Assembly (NCBI RefSeq): GCF_900178525.1
Contig: NZ_FXDJ01000009.1
Coordinates: 310,001-374,000, forward strand
Reading direction: 5' to 3'
Source of the DNA: Massilibacteroides vaginae
GTDB taxonomy: Bacteria; Bacteroidota; Bacteroidia; Bacteroidales; Tannerellaceae
Length of the DNA: 64,000 nt
Shown here one piece after another: positions 40,922 through 51,217 of this stretch. Position numbers and translations under genes: made by a program. The first letter of the stretch is position 1. Each line of letters begins with the position of its first letter. The notes under the pieces are model-generated. The model was not told the DNA's origin, searched no databases, and saw only the letters and a program-made list of their open reading frames with translations.

Positions 40922-40929
40922 TAATTTTG
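40922..40929 (+). promoter_or_regulatory. -7 element of the pgk promoter
   Basis: TAATTTTG fits TAnnTTTG, 48 bp upstream of the pgk ATG. The -33 region is weak. Confidence 0.45.
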
Positions 40930-40977
40930 AAAGCATTTTCCAAGAAGATATTACTTCAAAACATAAATATAAAAGTT

Positions 40978-42240
40978 ATGCAAACTATTGACAAGTTCAA
41001 TTTTGCCAACAAAAAGGCATTCGTTAGAGTTGACTTTAACGTTCCGTTAGATGAAAACTTTAATATCACAGACGACACACGTATCCGTGCCGCTCTACCA
41101 ACATTGAAAAAAATTCTCTCTGATGGTGGAAGTGTAATTATCGGTTCTCACTTAGGACGTCCGAAAGGAGTTACTGATAAGTTCTCATTAAAGCATATTT
41201 TGAATCACGTTTCTAAATTGTTAGGCGTAGACGTTCAGTTTGCCGGCGACTGTATCGGTGAAGAAGCAGGCTTGAAAGCAGCTGCCCTAAAACCGGGAGA
41301 AGCTTTATTACTGGAAAACCTTCGCTTCTATGCTGAAGAAGAAGGAAAACCAAGAGGTTTAGCTGAAGACGCTTCTGATGAAGAAAAGAAAGAAGCGAAG
41401 AAAGCGGTTAAAGAAAGCCAGAAAGGTTTCACCAAGAAGCTGGCTTCGTATGCAGACTGCTATGTAAATGACGCTTTCGGCACAGCACACCGTGCACATG
41501 CTTCGACCGCATTAATCGCGGCTTACTTCGACATCAATCACAAGATGTTCGGTTACCTGATGGAAAAAGAAGTAAAAGCCGTTGAAAAAATCCTGAACGA
41601 CATTGCCCGTCCATTTACAGCAATCATGGGTGGATCAAAGGTTTCTTCTAAAATTGAAATCATTGAAAACTTATTGAATAAGGTAGACAACCTGATCGTA
41701 ACAGGGGGTATGACGTATACTTTCACGAAAGCTCTTGGTGGAAAAATAGGTAATTCCATCTGCGAAGACGACAAGCTTGATCTTGCTCTGGAATTATTAC
41801 AGAAGGCTAAAGACAAAGGCGTAAATCTGGTATTAGCTGTTGACACAAAAATAGCGGATAGCTTCAGCAACGACGCGAAAACCGCCTTTGCAGAAGTAAA
41901 TGAAATCCCCGACGGATGGGAAGGCCTTGATATAGGTCCTAAAACGGAAGCAATCTACGCGGAAGTAATCAAGAAATCAAAAACAATTCTTTGGAATGGT
42001 CCTACAGGAGTATTCGAATTCGAAAACTTCACACACGGTTCTCGTGCAGTAGGCGAAGCAATAGTTGAAGCAACCAAAGAAGGTGCATTCTCATTAGTAG
42101 GTGGAGGTGACTCGGTTGCCTGTGTAAACAAATTCCGTCTTGCCGACGGTGTTTCTTACGTATCTACCGGTGGTGGAGCATTACTGGAAGCTATCGAAGG
42201 AAAAGTGCTTCCCGGTATTGAAGCGATCAGAGGATTCTAA
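40978..42240 (+). CDS. pgk: Phosphoglycerate kinase
   Basis: A 420-aa glycolytic kinase transferring phosphate from 1,3-bisphosphoglycerate to ADP. Blocks seen: [15 protein letters not shown] (with substrate-binding Arg), [55 protein letters not shown] and [13 protein letters not shown] (nucleotide site). A Lys/Glu-rich insert at about residues 128-148 is usual in Bacteroidales enzymes. The ATG at 40978 is used; an in-frame GTG/ATG-like extension upstream reads into the promoter. Monocistronic with a bidirectional terminator. Confidence 0.97.
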   Translation: MQTIDKFNFANKKAFVRVDFNVPLDENFNITDDTRIRAALPTLKKILSDGGSVIIGSHLGRPKGVTDKFSLKHILNHVSKLLGVDVQFAGDCIGEEAGLKAAALKPGEALLLENLRFYAEEEGKPRGLAEDASDEEKKEAKKAVKESQKGFTKKLASYADCYVNDAFGTAHRAHASTALIAAYFDINHKMFGYLMEKEVKAVEKILNDIARPFTAIMGGSKVSSKIEIIENLLNKVDNLIVTGGMTYTFTKALGGKIGNSICEDDKLDLALELLQKAKDKGVNLVLAVDTKIADSFSNDAKTAFAEVNEIPDGWEGLDIGPKTEAIYAEVIKKSKTILWNGPTGVFEFENFTHGSRAVGEAIVEATKEGAFSLVGGGDSVACVNKFRLADGVSYVSTGGGALLEAIEGKVLPGIEAIRGF

Positions 42241-42259
42241 CAAATCCTTTAAACATAAC

Positions 42260-42302
42260 AAAACGGGGTGAGTTCCTTTAATGAAACTCACCCCGTTTTT
42301 AT
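42260..42302. terminator. Bidirectional terminator between pgk and mnmA
   Basis: Stem AAACGGGGTGAGTT / AACTCACCCCGTTT with a loop of about ten bases, A-run on one side and T-run on the other, so it can end both convergent transcripts. Confidence 0.94.
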
Positions 42303-42310
42303 TTTCCTGA

Positions 42311-43387
42311 TCAGGTGTTTTCGTCAATAATCATTCCGCTACCGAGGCAGAGCCGGCTCTCTTTGTCATACACAACGCCATATTGACCCGGAGCTACGCC
42401 TTGTATCTTTTCGTCTGATTCAATACGGTACAGATCTCCGATTTTACGAAGTCGGCCGGTTGTAAACTCCGGTGTATGCCGTATCTTAAAGGTGATGTCT
42501 TTTGTTCCTTCAAAATCGCCCCAGGGATCTTCGGTTATAAAGTCAAACCCTTGCATATTCACCACTTTATTATACTGCGTTTCGGGATCGTATCCGTTAG
42601 AGACGTAGATAATATTCCGTTTAATATCTTTCTTGATTACAAACCAGGGGCCACCGCTCAGTCCGAGACCTTTACGCTGTCCGATAGTATGAAACCAGTA
42701 ACCATTGTGTTTGCCAACGATCTTGCCGGTTTCTAACTCTACAATCTTGCCGGTTCTTTGTCCTAAGTAACGCCCGATAAAATCATTGTAGTTGATTTTA
42801 CCAAGAAAACAAATTCCCTGACTGTCTTTTCTTTGTGCGCTCGGCAGCTTTTCTTCAGCCGCAATAGCGCGCACTTCGCTTTTCAGGAGATTCCCGATAG
42901 GGAACATCAGCTTTTGAATTTGCAAACGGGTTATTTGTGCCAAAAAATCTGTTTGATCCTTGTGTTTATCTTTTGCAGTAGAAAGCCAGACTTTTCCATC
43001 TATTTCGGTGGTAGTCGCGTAATGACCGGTTGCTATTTTATCGAAATCTTTTCCCCATTTATCTTCGAAGCAACCAAACTTAATGAATCTATTGCACATC
43101 ATATCGGGGTTTGGGGTTAAGCCTCTCTTTACAGATTCGATCGTATAACTTACCACTTTTTCCCAATATTCTTCATGCAAAGAAACTATCTCCATCTTAC
43201 AGCCGTATTTTCTGGCGATGTATGACGTGATTTCAATATCTTCTTCCGCAGGACAATCTATATAACCATCCTTATCTTCCATTCCTATCCGGATATAAAA
43301 GATCGTAGGATCATACCCCGCCTCTTTTAGCTGGTGTACGACTACGGAGCTATCTACTCCTCCCGATACCAATGCCGCTATGTTCAT
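42311..43387 (-). CDS. mnmA: tRNA-specific 2-thiouridylase MnmA
   Basis: A 358-aa PP-loop enzyme that thiolates U34 of tRNA(Lys/Glu/Gln). The ATP-binding motif SGGVDSSV is at residues 8-15. Catalytic Cys residues lie in [12 protein letters not shown] (about 107) and [10 protein letters not shown] (about 200). The C-terminal OB domain ends [10 protein letters not shown]. Full length. Convergent with pgk; the upstream region has a good -7 box. Confidence 0.96.
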   Translation of the reverse strand: MNIAALVSGGVDSSVVVHQLKEAGYDPTIFYIRIGMEDKDGYIDCPAEEDIEITSYIARKYGCKMEIVSLHEEYWEKVVSYTIESVKRGLTPNPDMMCNRFIKFGCFEDKWGKDFDKIATGHYATTTEIDGKVWLSTAKDKHKDQTDFLAQITRLQIQKLMFPIGNLLKSEVRAIAAEEKLPSAQRKDSQGICFLGKINYNDFIGRYLGQRTGKIVELETGKIVGKHNGYWFHTIGQRKGLGLSGGPWFVIKKDIKRNIIYVSNGYDPETQYNKVVNMQGFDFITEDPWGDFEGTKDITFKIRHTPEFTTGRLRKIGDLYRIESDEKIQGVAPGQYGVVYDKESRLCLGSGMIIDENT

Positions 43388-43415
43388 GCTTATTTCCTCT
43401 GTCTTAATACAGTGG

Positions 43416-43423
43416 CAAAGGTA
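43416..43423 (-). promoter_or_regulatory. -7 element of the mnmA promoter
   Basis: TACCTTTG on the minus strand, about 28 bp upstream of the mnmA ATG, with T-rich sequence about 20 bp further upstream. Confidence 0.55.
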
Positions 43424-43462
43424 CGAAATATTGTCCGAAAAAATCAGGTTAAGGGGATGCGG

Positions 43463-44053
43463 TTACCTGGTATGCTTTATCAGGTTCATAAATTCTTCAC
43501 GGGTTTTAGCTTGTTGGAAAAAGCCGGTAAAGTCTGAAGTTGTGGTTAACGAATTTTGTTTTTCTACCCCACGCATTTGCATACACATGTGTTGTGCTTC
43601 AATAACAACCATCACACCCAACGGATTCAATGTCTGCTGAATACAGTCTTTAATTTGTAGCGTCATGCGTTCCTGTATCTGCAGCCGGCGGGCAAAAATA
43701 TCCACGATACGGGGAAGTTTACTAAGTCCCGTGATGTACTTATTGGGAATATATGCAATATGGGCTTTACCAAAGAAAGGCAGCATGTGGTGCTCACAAA
43801 GTGAAAAGAAATCGATATCCTTTACGATAACCATCTGCTTATAACCTTCTTCTGCAAACATAGCCGATCGCAGTATGGCTTCTGGATCTTCACGATAGCC
43901 TTTGGTTAGGAATTGCATCGCTTTAGCTACACGTTCGGGCGTGCGGATGAGTCCTTCACGGGAAGAATCTTCGCCCAACAGATTTATAATACTTTCATAA
44001 TGAACTTTTAATTCTTCGCGAGCGGCCAATTGCTCTTCACTACTTTCTTTCAT
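43463..44053 (-). CDS. folE: GTP cyclohydrolase I
   Basis: A 196-aa zinc enzyme making 7,8-dihydroneopterin triphosphate from GTP, the first step of folate synthesis. Zinc and active-site motifs: [20 protein letters not shown] and [31 protein letters not shown] is the family core. Full length. It follows the SPOR-domain gene by 17 bp, in the same leftward unit. Confidence 0.96.
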   Translation of the reverse strand: MKESSEEQLAAREELKVHYESIINLLGEDSSREGLIRTPERVAKAMQFLTKGYREDPEAILRSAMFAEEGYKQMVIVKDIDFFSLCEHHMLPFFGKAHIAYIPNKYITGLSKLPRIVDIFARRLQIQERMTLQIKDCIQQTLNPLGVMVVIEAQHMCMQMRGVEKQNSLTTTSDFTGFFQQAKTREEFMNLIKHTR

Positions 44054-44070
44054 CTCTTTATCTGTGCATT

Positions 44071-44559
44071 TTAATACAACGGTATCTTTACATCTTCTCT
44101 CACGATATACATTTCTTTGGCATAAGACGGAAACGCGTCCATTAGCACACGCATTGTATGGTATGCCTCTTCATGCGAACGATAATCGCCTATACGCAAT
44201 CTCCAGAATGGTGCCACATAAGTAACGTATGTTATCAATTCCGGGAAAAGGTCCTTGATTTCTTTTTCCTTCTTAAACGCTTCGTCTTTAGAGTTTTTCA
44301 GATTACCGGAAAAAACTTGCGCACGAAATCCCGGCATTTCCAGGTATTGCGTTTCATCGTTTACGGAAGATCTGCGCGTTCCCAACAGATTCCGTATTGC
44401 AACAGACTGGTTGATCTCCACTTCGCCCTTACCCGGTACGGATTCCTGCAACGCGTCAATAATTGAAAAAGCTTGTCCTCTAAATTGATCCTGAGCGTAT
44501 ACCGGATAAACTGCCAACAGCAATAAAAAGAGCGATGACCTTAAAAGTATTTTTCTCAT
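44071..44559 (-). CDS. SPOR-domain exported protein
   Basis: A 162-aa protein. The signal peptide ([22 protein letters not shown]) is followed by a linker and a C-terminal SPOR domain (about residues 75-150): [20 protein letters not shown] then [24 protein letters not shown] domains bind denuded peptidoglycan at division sites. It lies upstream of folE and downstream of the tpiA terminator. Confidence 0.87.
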   Translation of the reverse strand: MRKILLRSSLFLLLLAVYPVYAQDQFRGQAFSIIDALQESVPGKGEVEINQSVAIRNLLGTRRSSVNDETQYLEMPGFRAQVFSGNLKNSKDEAFKKEKEIKDLFPELITYVTYVAPFWRLRIGDYRSHEEAYHTMRVLMDAFPSYAKEMYIVREDVKIPLY

Positions 44560-44575
44560 GCCTTATATAAAAAAG

Positions 44576-44643
44576 AAAAGGGGAATACCCCGGATGATGA
44601 TCTCCTTAAAACAGAAATCATCCCTTCAGGTATTCCCTTTTTT
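44576..44643 (-). terminator. Terminator after tpiA
   Basis: Outer stem GGGAATACC / GGTATTCCC with flanking A and T runs, and an inner GGATGA/TCATCC pairing. Located between the tpiA stop and the SPOR gene. Confidence 0.85.
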
Positions 44644-44653
44644 TGAGTTATTA

Positions 44654-45409
44654 TCAAAATGCTTCAATAATCGGAAGGAATTTATCTACACCTAAAGATG
44701 CTCCGCCGATCAAACCGCCGTCAACATCCGGTTTTGAGAATAATTCTTTCGCGTTAGAAGCGTTACAGCTTCCACCGTAAAGGATAGAACAATCGTTAGC
44801 AACAGTTTCGCCGTATTTCGCGGCAACAACCTTACGGATATACGCGTGTATTTCCTGCGCCTGATCTGAAGTAGCAGTTTTACCGGTTCCGATAGCCCAA
44901 ACCGGTTCGTAAGCCAATACTATTTTACCGAAATCTTCAACAGAAAGATCGAATAAAGAAGATTTGATTTGTTCTTCAACAACTTCAAAATGCTTTCCGG
45001 CTTCTCTTTCTTCCAACACTTCACCAATACAGAAAATAGGAGTTAATCCGTTAGCTAAAGCCAAAGTTACTTTTGTTTTCAGGATTTCAGCAGTTTCGTG
45101 GTAATACGCACGTCTTTCAGAGTGACCTAAAATTACATATTTAGCGCCTGTTGAAGCAACCATCGCTGCAGATACCTCACCTGTGTAAGCACCTTTATCC
45201 TGATCAGCGCAGTTTTCAGCAGCAACACCGATCTTTGCCGTATCAATAGCTGCGGCTACAGTAGCCAAATGTGTGAATGGCGTACCAATTACAACATCAC
45301 AGTTTACTGTTTTACCTTTCAACGCTGCATCAAGTTCTTTCGCAAGAGCCAGACCTTCAGGAAGTGTGGTGTTCATTTTCCAGTTTCCTGCAACAATATT
45401 CTTTCTCAT
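44654..45409 (-). CDS. tpiA: Triosephosphate isomerase
   Basis: A 251-aa TIM barrel interconverting dihydroxyacetone phosphate and glyceraldehyde 3-phosphate. Active-site residues: Asn/Lys in AGNWKMNTT, His in [10 protein letters not shown], Glu in [17 protein letters not shown]. The phosphate loops YGGSCNASN and GLIGGASL are present. Full length, with its own terminator. Confidence 0.97.
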   Translation of the reverse strand: MRKNIVAGNWKMNTTLPEGLALAKELDAALKGKTVNCDVVIGTPFTHLATVAAAIDTAKIGVAAENCADQDKGAYTGEVSAAMVASTGAKYVILGHSERRAYYHETAEILKTKVTLALANGLTPIFCIGEVLEEREAGKHFEVVEEQIKSSLFDLSVEDFGKIVLAYEPVWAIGTGKTATSDQAQEIHAYIRKVVAAKYGETVANDCSILYGGSCNASNAKELFSKPDVDGGLIGGASLGVDKFLPIIEAF

Positions 45410-45446
45410 AAGTACAAATTATTTAATATGTTATACATAAATTATT

Positions 45447-46718
45447 TTACGCTTTTTTTCTTCGTCTGTAACGGAAAAAGTCATACAACCAAACGAACAA
45501 CAAAGGTACGGCAAAAGAGATTAAGCAGATGGCTATTTTCCGATCTTCTTTGCGCGGTTCTATCGTATCTTTACTTAAAAGATCTGAAAGAACCTTTTCT
45601 AAATTCTCTTCTTCCGGCATATCGTTGTAATGCCATTTTGCGAAAACAACCCCATTTTTCAACAAAACCAGCCCTGGATTGGAACGGATTATTGTTTTGA
45701 GTATTGTTTCGTCACCCATCAAAAACGGATATTCAGCACCGGTTTTATCAATCCAGTCTTGCACCATATCATCCGATGAGGCAGTAACACAGTAGAAAGC
45801 TATCCCCTGTTCGTTTGCGTAATCGAAGAGTGCGTTTATCTCATCAATACGTTGGTCTTTAGATCGTTCCAACTTAGGAGCGATCAGCAGCAAAACCCCA
45901 GTATCGTTTGTCAGCAACTCGTCTGTTACGTTTTGATCCTCATCGTCAAACAAGACAAAGTCTTTTATTAACGGAACATATCCCTGCTTAACCAGTTCGG
46001 TTTTAGATTCCACAAAGCTCCACGACGGATCGTCGGCAGGGTAATCATTCAACGAGAACTCTTTCTGCACCCCGTCTTTCTCATAAATGAATGTGTATTT
46101 ATATTCATCCTCTTCCGCACCTTCGGGCGTACTCATCAAAGCCGAAATATCGGCTCCTATCTTATACGGGCGAAAATCCTTAACCGGCAAATGCGAATAA
46201 TTATGGTAGGAGAAAAACATACACATACAATAAGCATACACCACTACAAACCAAATGGATTTATACGTAAACAAAGGCTGTATCCGTTGGTTATAGATAA
46301 ACAAAAAGACAGATGCCGCCAGCAACACAATGTTTTTATAGAAAGTATCCCAGTTTGAAATAACCAGCGCGTCGCCAAAACACCCGCAGTCGGATACCGG
46401 ATCAAACAAGGCCAGATACAGGGTTAGCGGCGTCATGAAAACCATCATCAGCAATACGAAAAAACCTGAGTAGCGACGATAGGCTCCCAACAGCACACAA
46501 ATGCCCAACGTAAATTCGATGGCAGCCAGATTGAAAGAGATAAGTCCTGAAAACAGTTTAAGCCCATCCCAGCCAAAGGCACCCAGGTATTCGTTTATCT
46601 TAATAACCCCACCAACCGGGTCGATCGCCTTAACAAAACCTGAAAACGCAAAAACCAATCCGATCAGCAACCTGCAGAGTTCGGCTAAAACCTTTATCGA
46701 TGTTTTTTTGCAATCCAT
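45447..46718 (-). CDS. BT_3928-type membrane protein (DoxX domain plus thioredoxin-like tail)
   Basis: A 423-aa protein. The N-terminal DoxX-like four-helix membrane domain (residues about 8-150) contains LIGLVFAFSGFVKAIDPVGG and DCGCFGDALVISNWDTFYKN. A fifth hydrophobic segment follows (SIWFVVVYAYCMCMFF), then a periplasmic thioredoxin-like region (FVLFDDEDQNVTDELL, LIAPKLERSKDQRIDEINAL). A last membrane segment lies near 400 with a basic end (FFRYRRRKKA). A redox or quinone-linked role is likely for the family, but no CxxC active site is seen. It starts 2 bp after the DUF1599 gene. Confidence 0.84.
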   Translation of the reverse strand: MDCKKTSIKVLAELCRLLIGLVFAFSGFVKAIDPVGGVIKINEYLGAFGWDGLKLFSGLISFNLAAIEFTLGICVLLGAYRRYSGFFVLLMMVFMTPLTLYLALFDPVSDCGCFGDALVISNWDTFYKNIVLLAASVFLFIYNQRIQPLFTYKSIWFVVVYAYCMCMFFSYHNYSHLPVKDFRPYKIGADISALMSTPEGAEEDEYKYTFIYEKDGVQKEFSLNDYPADDPSWSFVESKTELVKQGYVPLIKDFVLFDDEDQNVTDELLTNDTGVLLLIAPKLERSKDQRIDEINALFDYANEQGIAFYCVTASSDDMVQDWIDKTGAEYPFLMGDETILKTIIRSNPGLVLLKNGVVFAKWHYNDMPEEENLEKVLSDLLSKDTIEPRKEDRKIAICLISFAVPLLFVWLYDFFRYRRRKKA

Positions 46719-46720
46719 TT

Positions 46721-47278
46721 TTATTCGTCTCCGAATTCCATTTTGATCAATCCGAAAAGCGCATAATTCACCATATCCATATAGTTTGCGTCAATACCTT
46801 CGGAAACAAGCGTTTGCCCGGAGTTGCTTTCTATTTGTTTGGTTCTGTAAATCTTCATCAATATCAGGTCGGTATACGAACTAATACGCATACTACGCCA
46901 CGCTTCATCATAGTCGTGATTCTTGGCATACATCAGTTCCTTCGTTTCAGTCATATACTTATCGTAAAGCGTCAACGCTTCTTCCGAAGAAAGATCGGTT
47001 GTATCTGAAAACCCCAATGATAATTGTATCAACCCTATGATACCATAGTTTACGATCGCTATAAACTCCGGTAGAATACCTTCGCCTACCAGGCTTACCC
47101 CCTTGGTTTCAAGACTTCGAATCCGGTTTGCCTTAATAAATATCTGGTCTGTAACTGATTGAGGACGCATAATACGCCAGGAAGGACCGTAGTCGTGAAG
47201 CTTCTTTTCAAACAAATCTCTACACAAAGAAATTACTTTCTCAAATTGTTCCTTAGTATCTACCATATTCTTAGCCAT
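46721..47278 (-). CDS. DUF1599 nucleotide-pyrophosphohydrolase-like protein
   Basis: A 185-aa protein made of two repeated DUF1599 modules. Copy 1 has KKLHDYGPSWRIMRPQSVTD and FIKANRIRSLE. Copy 2 has AKNHDYDEAWRSMRISSYTD and LMKIYRTKQIES. All-alpha MazG-like folds of this kind hydrolyse nucleotide triphosphates, but activity is inferred. The start at 47278 (MAKNMVDTKEQF) or the Met four residues on is likely; a longer ORF start at 47362 is rejected. Paired tightly with the DoxX-type gene, as in other Bacteroidales. Confidence 0.82.
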   Translation of the reverse strand: MAKNMVDTKEQFEKVISLCRDLFEKKLHDYGPSWRIMRPQSVTDQIFIKANRIRSLETKGVSLVGEGILPEFIAIVNYGIIGLIQLSLGFSDTTDLSSEEALTLYDKYMTETKELMYAKNHDYDEAWRSMRISSYTDLILMKIYRTKQIESNSGQTLVSEGIDANYMDMVNYALFGLIKMEFGDE

Positions 47279-47427
47279 ATAACGTGCTACAAACTTACTC
47301 AAAAACCTCCGATTATTTACCCCCTCGCATAGAAAATGGCAGAACTTTCTTGCTAATATCAAATTAACAATTCAAATTTCCCTAAAAAAAGAGTGTTGCT
47401 CCGGCTGCATCCTTTATGTTTTTAATT
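47279..47427. other. Intergenic spacer
   Basis: Upstream of the DUF1599 gene. Nothing recognised besides the beginning of the palindrome region that follows. Confidence 0.4.
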
Positions 47428-47492
47428 ATATCCTTTATTTTTCGAAAAATAAAGGATATTTTCCGGAAAATAACCTTTATATTTTTCAACCT
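47428..47492. repeat. Perfect 32-bp palindrome and adjoining palindrome (dispersed box family)
   Basis: ATATCCTTTATTTTTC followed by its exact reverse complement occupies 47428-47459. Overlapping it, AAGGATATTTTCC and GGAAAATAACCTT form a second near-perfect palindrome (47452-47477). Both are built from the AAAGGwTAT box also present near 38,550 and 57,014. Confidence 0.92.
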
Positions 47493-47594
47493 TAAAAACC
47501 TTTGATTTTCAAGGTCTTAAAACCGGCGGTTTTTCTGACCAATTTTACCCGATTTTAACTTAAAATTGAGAAATAATGACGTGCCGATTTACAA

Positions 47595-47636
47595 AAAAAA
47601 CGGGGTTGCTCTTTGTAGAACAACCCCGTTTTTTTG
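47595..47636 (-). terminator. Terminator after the M23/LysM gene
   Basis: CGGGGTTG / CAACCCCG stem with A-run and T-run on either side; bidirectional by structure. Confidence 0.93.
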
Positions 47637-47652
47637 TAATTTCTTAATTTTA

Positions 47653-48888
47653 TTATGAGCAACGTATTTTACGTCCTAATTTCAAAACAGTTGTGCGGGA
47701 GATATTATTCAACTGACACAATTTGGTTACGGTTGTACCATATTTTATCGCGATAGCACCAAGCGTATCACCGGACTGAATATGATGATAAATCGGATCT
47801 GCATTACCGTTTACCGAAGCAACAGCCTGAGGGGTAGCTTCTACCGTAGTCTTCACCTGCTTAACAGCTTGTTTTACTTCCTGCGGTTTCACCTCTGCTT
47901 TAGCAGTATTCTTGGTTGGCTCTACGCCTGCACTTACACGGATAGATTGCCCGATTCTAAGAACAGAAGTTTTGCTTAGCCCGTTTAACCGGCAAAGCTC
48001 ATTAACACTTGTACCATATCTGCGGGCAATTCCTCCAAGCGTTTGCCCTGAGGTTACTTTATGATAAACCATCTGCGCGTTTGAAGAGGTGTAGATATTG
48101 CTTTTACGCCCGTTTATCTTCATATTACGGAACACATACTGATCTTGATGAGGAACAGCATTTTCGAAGTCTATAATATCCGCCGGATTAATCGGCTGAC
48201 CTAAAAAGCGGGTTTCAAAATGAAGGTGAGAACCTGTGGAACGTCCCGTATTACCTCCCAATCCGATAGGTTGGCCCGAACGTACTATTTCATTTTCCTC
48301 TACTAAATAACCGGATAAATGCCCGTAAACTGTTTCAAGTCCATTGGGATGACGCAAAACAAGGTACTTGCCATACCCTCTTCGTTCGGCGCTACGAATA
48401 CGTACTTTTCCATCAAAAGCAGCGCGAATGGTGTCACCAATAAAAACTTTTAAATCAATACCGTTATGCATACGACGGCGACGAGGGCCGAATTTGGAAG
48501 TAATTTTTATATCATTATCTATAGGGATGGCGAAGCGGGAGCAGTCTATTGAAGCGGAATCGGGAAATTCTATCTTTGCGTTTCTATACGGGTTAACCCA
48601 TTTATTTTCCCAGTGGGATCCGTAAAGTTCATCAGCCGGATACATCAGTTCCTCGAGTGCTAACTCTTCTTCAAGCATAATATCTTCTATGCTTTCCAGC
48701 TCTTTCAGAAGGATGTCTTTTTTAAAGCCTACCCGGTCTGCCATTAATTCAGACACGCGTATATCCATCAATTGAGTCTGTTCTTCAGTTTGTTTTTTTA
48801 TTTTTGATTCTTTGTCTTTTGCCATCGTAGCTGATGCAAAAAACATAGAACAACCTATCAATAATACTGTTTTAATATTGTTCATCAC
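47653..48888 (-). CDS. M23 metallopeptidase with two LysM domains
   Basis: A 411-aa exported murein hydrolase or hydrolase activator. A signal peptide (about residues 1-23, ending ATMAKD) precedes a coiled-coil stretch. The M23 domain has HNGIDLKVFIGD (HxxxD) and HLHFETRFLGQP (HxH). The two LysM repeats, VYHKVTSGQTLGGIARRYGT (about 272) and IYHHIQSGDTLGAIAIKYGT (about 366), bind peptidoglycan. All zinc-binding residues are present, so it should be catalytic. Single gene with its own terminator. Confidence 0.92.
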   Translation of the reverse strand: MMNNIKTVLLIGCSMFFASATMAKDKESKIKKQTEEQTQLMDIRVSELMADRVGFKKDILLKELESIEDIMLEEELALEELMYPADELYGSHWENKWVNPYRNAKIEFPDSASIDCSRFAIPIDNDIKITSKFGPRRRRMHNGIDLKVFIGDTIRAAFDGKVRIRSAERRGYGKYLVLRHPNGLETVYGHLSGYLVEENEIVRSGQPIGLGGNTGRSTGSHLHFETRFLGQPINPADIIDFENAVPHQDQYVFRNMKINGRKSNIYTSSNAQMVYHKVTSGQTLGGIARRYGTSVNELCRLNGLSKTSVLRIGQSIRVSAGVEPTKNTAKAEVKPQEVKQAVKQVKTTVEATPQAVASVNGNADPIYHHIQSGDTLGAIAIKYGTTVTKLCQLNNISRTTVLKLGRKIRCS

Positions 48889-49093
48889 AATAAAATTTGC
48901 TCCTTATAATGTTTCTGAAATGATTCGGAGAGGACCTCCCCAAATCCGAATTTTGCCAAAGTTCGTATTTTTGCCTAACGAGACAAAAATTATAACGAAA
49001 AAAATCCTTAATAAATAGGTATATGCGTTTAACGATTCCGCTGAAAATGATAGTATATCTCATCAGAAGAACGATGGTATGTTGTACAACACA

Positions 49094-51190
49094 TCAGCTA
49101 ATGAGTCCCCAGTTAGTCTTTTTTCTGAAGATTTTGCTCAAACGTTCGTTCAGTATACGGTTGGTTTCGTCCGTCAAATCGGGGTCTTTGTCCAATAATT
49201 CATTTGCTATATCCCGCGCGTATTGAAGTATCTGACCGTCTGTAGCCAAACTGGCAATTTTCAGATACACCCCTTCCCCGCTTTGCTGCGTTCCATCCAG
49301 ATCACCGTGCCCTCTTAAGCGAAGATCGGCCTCGGCTATTTCAAAACCATCGTTAGTGCTAACCATGATTTCCAACCTTTTTCGGGTGTCATTGCTCAGT
49401 TTGTAAGAGGAAACCAACACACAATAAGACTGTTCGGCTCCTCGCCCAACCCGTCCGCGCAATTGATGTAACTGAGAAAGCCCGAAACGCTCGGCACTTT
49501 CTATTACCATAACCGAAGCGTTCGGCACATTTACGCCAACTTCAATAACCGTGGTAGCCAACAACATATTTGCTTCGCCTGATATAAACTTTTGCATTTC
49601 CGCGTCTTTATCCGCTGCCTTCATTTTGCCATGCACCATGCAAACCTTGTATTCAGGAAAAACTTCTTTAAAAATCTCGAAGCCCTCTTCCAGGTTTTTA
49701 TAGTCTAATTTTTCACTGCCCTCAATCAAAGGATAAACAACATAAACCTGACGTCCTAACTGAATTTCCTTTCTCAGGAAATCATACAACTGCGCCTTTT
49801 TATTATCATATCGATGCAAGGTTTTAATCGGCTTTCGCCCGGGAGGCAGTTCGTCTATCACCGAAACATCCAGATCACCGTAAAGCGTCATGGCCAATGT
49901 GCGCGGAATAGGTGTTGCGGTCATCACCAACACATGGGGGATGACCGAATTCTTTGTCCACAAACGCGCGCGTTGTTCAACACCGAATCGATGTTGCTCA
50001 TCGATTATGGACAGTCCCAACGATGAAAACACAACCGTCTCTTCAATCAAGGCATGTGTTCCTATCACAATTTGTATTTCTCCGGAAGCAATCGCGGGCA
50101 ATATCTTTTCTCGTTCTTTTTTCTTTGTCGAGCCGGTCAACAAAGCAACTTTGATAGGCATATCCTTGAGAAACTCCATAATTGTGACATAATGCTGATT
50201 CGCCAGAATCTCGGTCGGAGCCATTATGCAAGCTTGATAGGCGTTGTCTACCGCCAGTAACATGGATAATAAAGCAACCAAGGTTTTTCCGCTTCCTACA
50301 TCACCTTGTAACAAACGATTCATCTGCCTGCCACTCCCCATGTCCGCGCGTATCTCACGCACAACACGTTTTTGCGCACCAGTCAATTCAAACGGCAGAT
50401 AGTCTTTATAAAAGGTATTGAACATCTCTCCCACATTGGGAAACACAATCCCTTTCAGTTTTCTTTTCCGCATCGTAGCCGTACGAAGCGTGTTTAATTG
50501 CACAAAGAAAAGCTCATCAAATTTCAGGCGGAGCTGAGCAGACTTTAAGGCTTCGGCCGAGTCAGGAAAATGAATATTACGTATAGCTTCCGGCAACGAC
50601 ATCATACCTACCCGATCGAGCAGATGCCGCGGAAGAGTTTCAGGAATATCCCAGTTCAACGATTTAAGCAGTGAGTATTGCAGGTTTTGAATCGCTTTGG
50701 AATTCAGAAAAGATTTCTTCATCTTTTCTGTTGTATTATAAAATGGAGTGAGCCCTCCTGCTACTTGTCCGCCTTGCTCTATCGGATCAATCTCGGGATG
50801 TGCTATGTTATAACTGCGTCCAAACTCGGTAGGCTTTCCAAAAACAATATACTCCTTATTCAGTACGTATTTATTCTTAACAAAGGCCACTCCTTTAAAC
50901 CAAACCAGATCAATCACACCCGATCCGTCTGCAAAGCGAGCAACAAGCCTTCGTGTACGCCCTTCACCCAGTGTTTCAAACGAAAGAATACGTCCTTTCA
51001 ATTGGATATAAGGCATTGATCCGTTAATCTCGGCCACCTGATAAAAACGACTACGATCTACATAGCGGTAGGGAAAGTAATACAACAAATCTTCATACGA
51101 AGATATGCCGGCCTCCTTTACCAGAATATCCGCTTTCTTAGGACCTACTCCCGGCAGATAGGAAATCGAACGTTTATCCAGATCAAGCAT
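49094..51190 (-). CDS. recG: ATP-dependent DNA helicase RecG
   Basis: A 698-aa branched-DNA helicase that regresses stalled forks. The N-terminal wedge domain starts LDLDKRSISYLPGVGPKKAD. Walker A is LLQGDVGSGKTLVA, the DExH box SIIDEQHRFGVEQR, and motif VI region QLRGRVGRGAEQSYCVL. Length is normal. It lies downstream of ispD in the same direction. Confidence 0.97.
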   Translation of the reverse strand: MLDLDKRSISYLPGVGPKKADILVKEAGISSYEDLLYYFPYRYVDRSRFYQVAEINGSMPYIQLKGRILSFETLGEGRTRRLVARFADGSGVIDLVWFKGVAFVKNKYVLNKEYIVFGKPTEFGRSYNIAHPEIDPIEQGGQVAGGLTPFYNTTEKMKKSFLNSKAIQNLQYSLLKSLNWDIPETLPRHLLDRVGMMSLPEAIRNIHFPDSAEALKSAQLRLKFDELFFVQLNTLRTATMRKRKLKGIVFPNVGEMFNTFYKDYLPFELTGAQKRVVREIRADMGSGRQMNRLLQGDVGSGKTLVALLSMLLAVDNAYQACIMAPTEILANQHYVTIMEFLKDMPIKVALLTGSTKKKEREKILPAIASGEIQIVIGTHALIEETVVFSSLGLSIIDEQHRFGVEQRARLWTKNSVIPHVLVMTATPIPRTLAMTLYGDLDVSVIDELPPGRKPIKTLHRYDNKKAQLYDFLRKEIQLGRQVYVVYPLIEGSEKLDYKNLEEGFEIFKEVFPEYKVCMVHGKMKAADKDAEMQKFISGEANMLLATTVIEVGVNVPNASVMVIESAERFGLSQLHQLRGRVGRGAEQSYCVLVSSYKLSNDTRKRLEIMVSTNDGFEIAEADLRLRGHGDLDGTQQSGEGVYLKIASLATDGQILQYARDIANELLDKDPDLTDETNRILNERLSKIFRKKTNWGLIS

Positions 51191-51217
51191 ATAACATAAT
51201 TCCCCTTTATTATCAGA

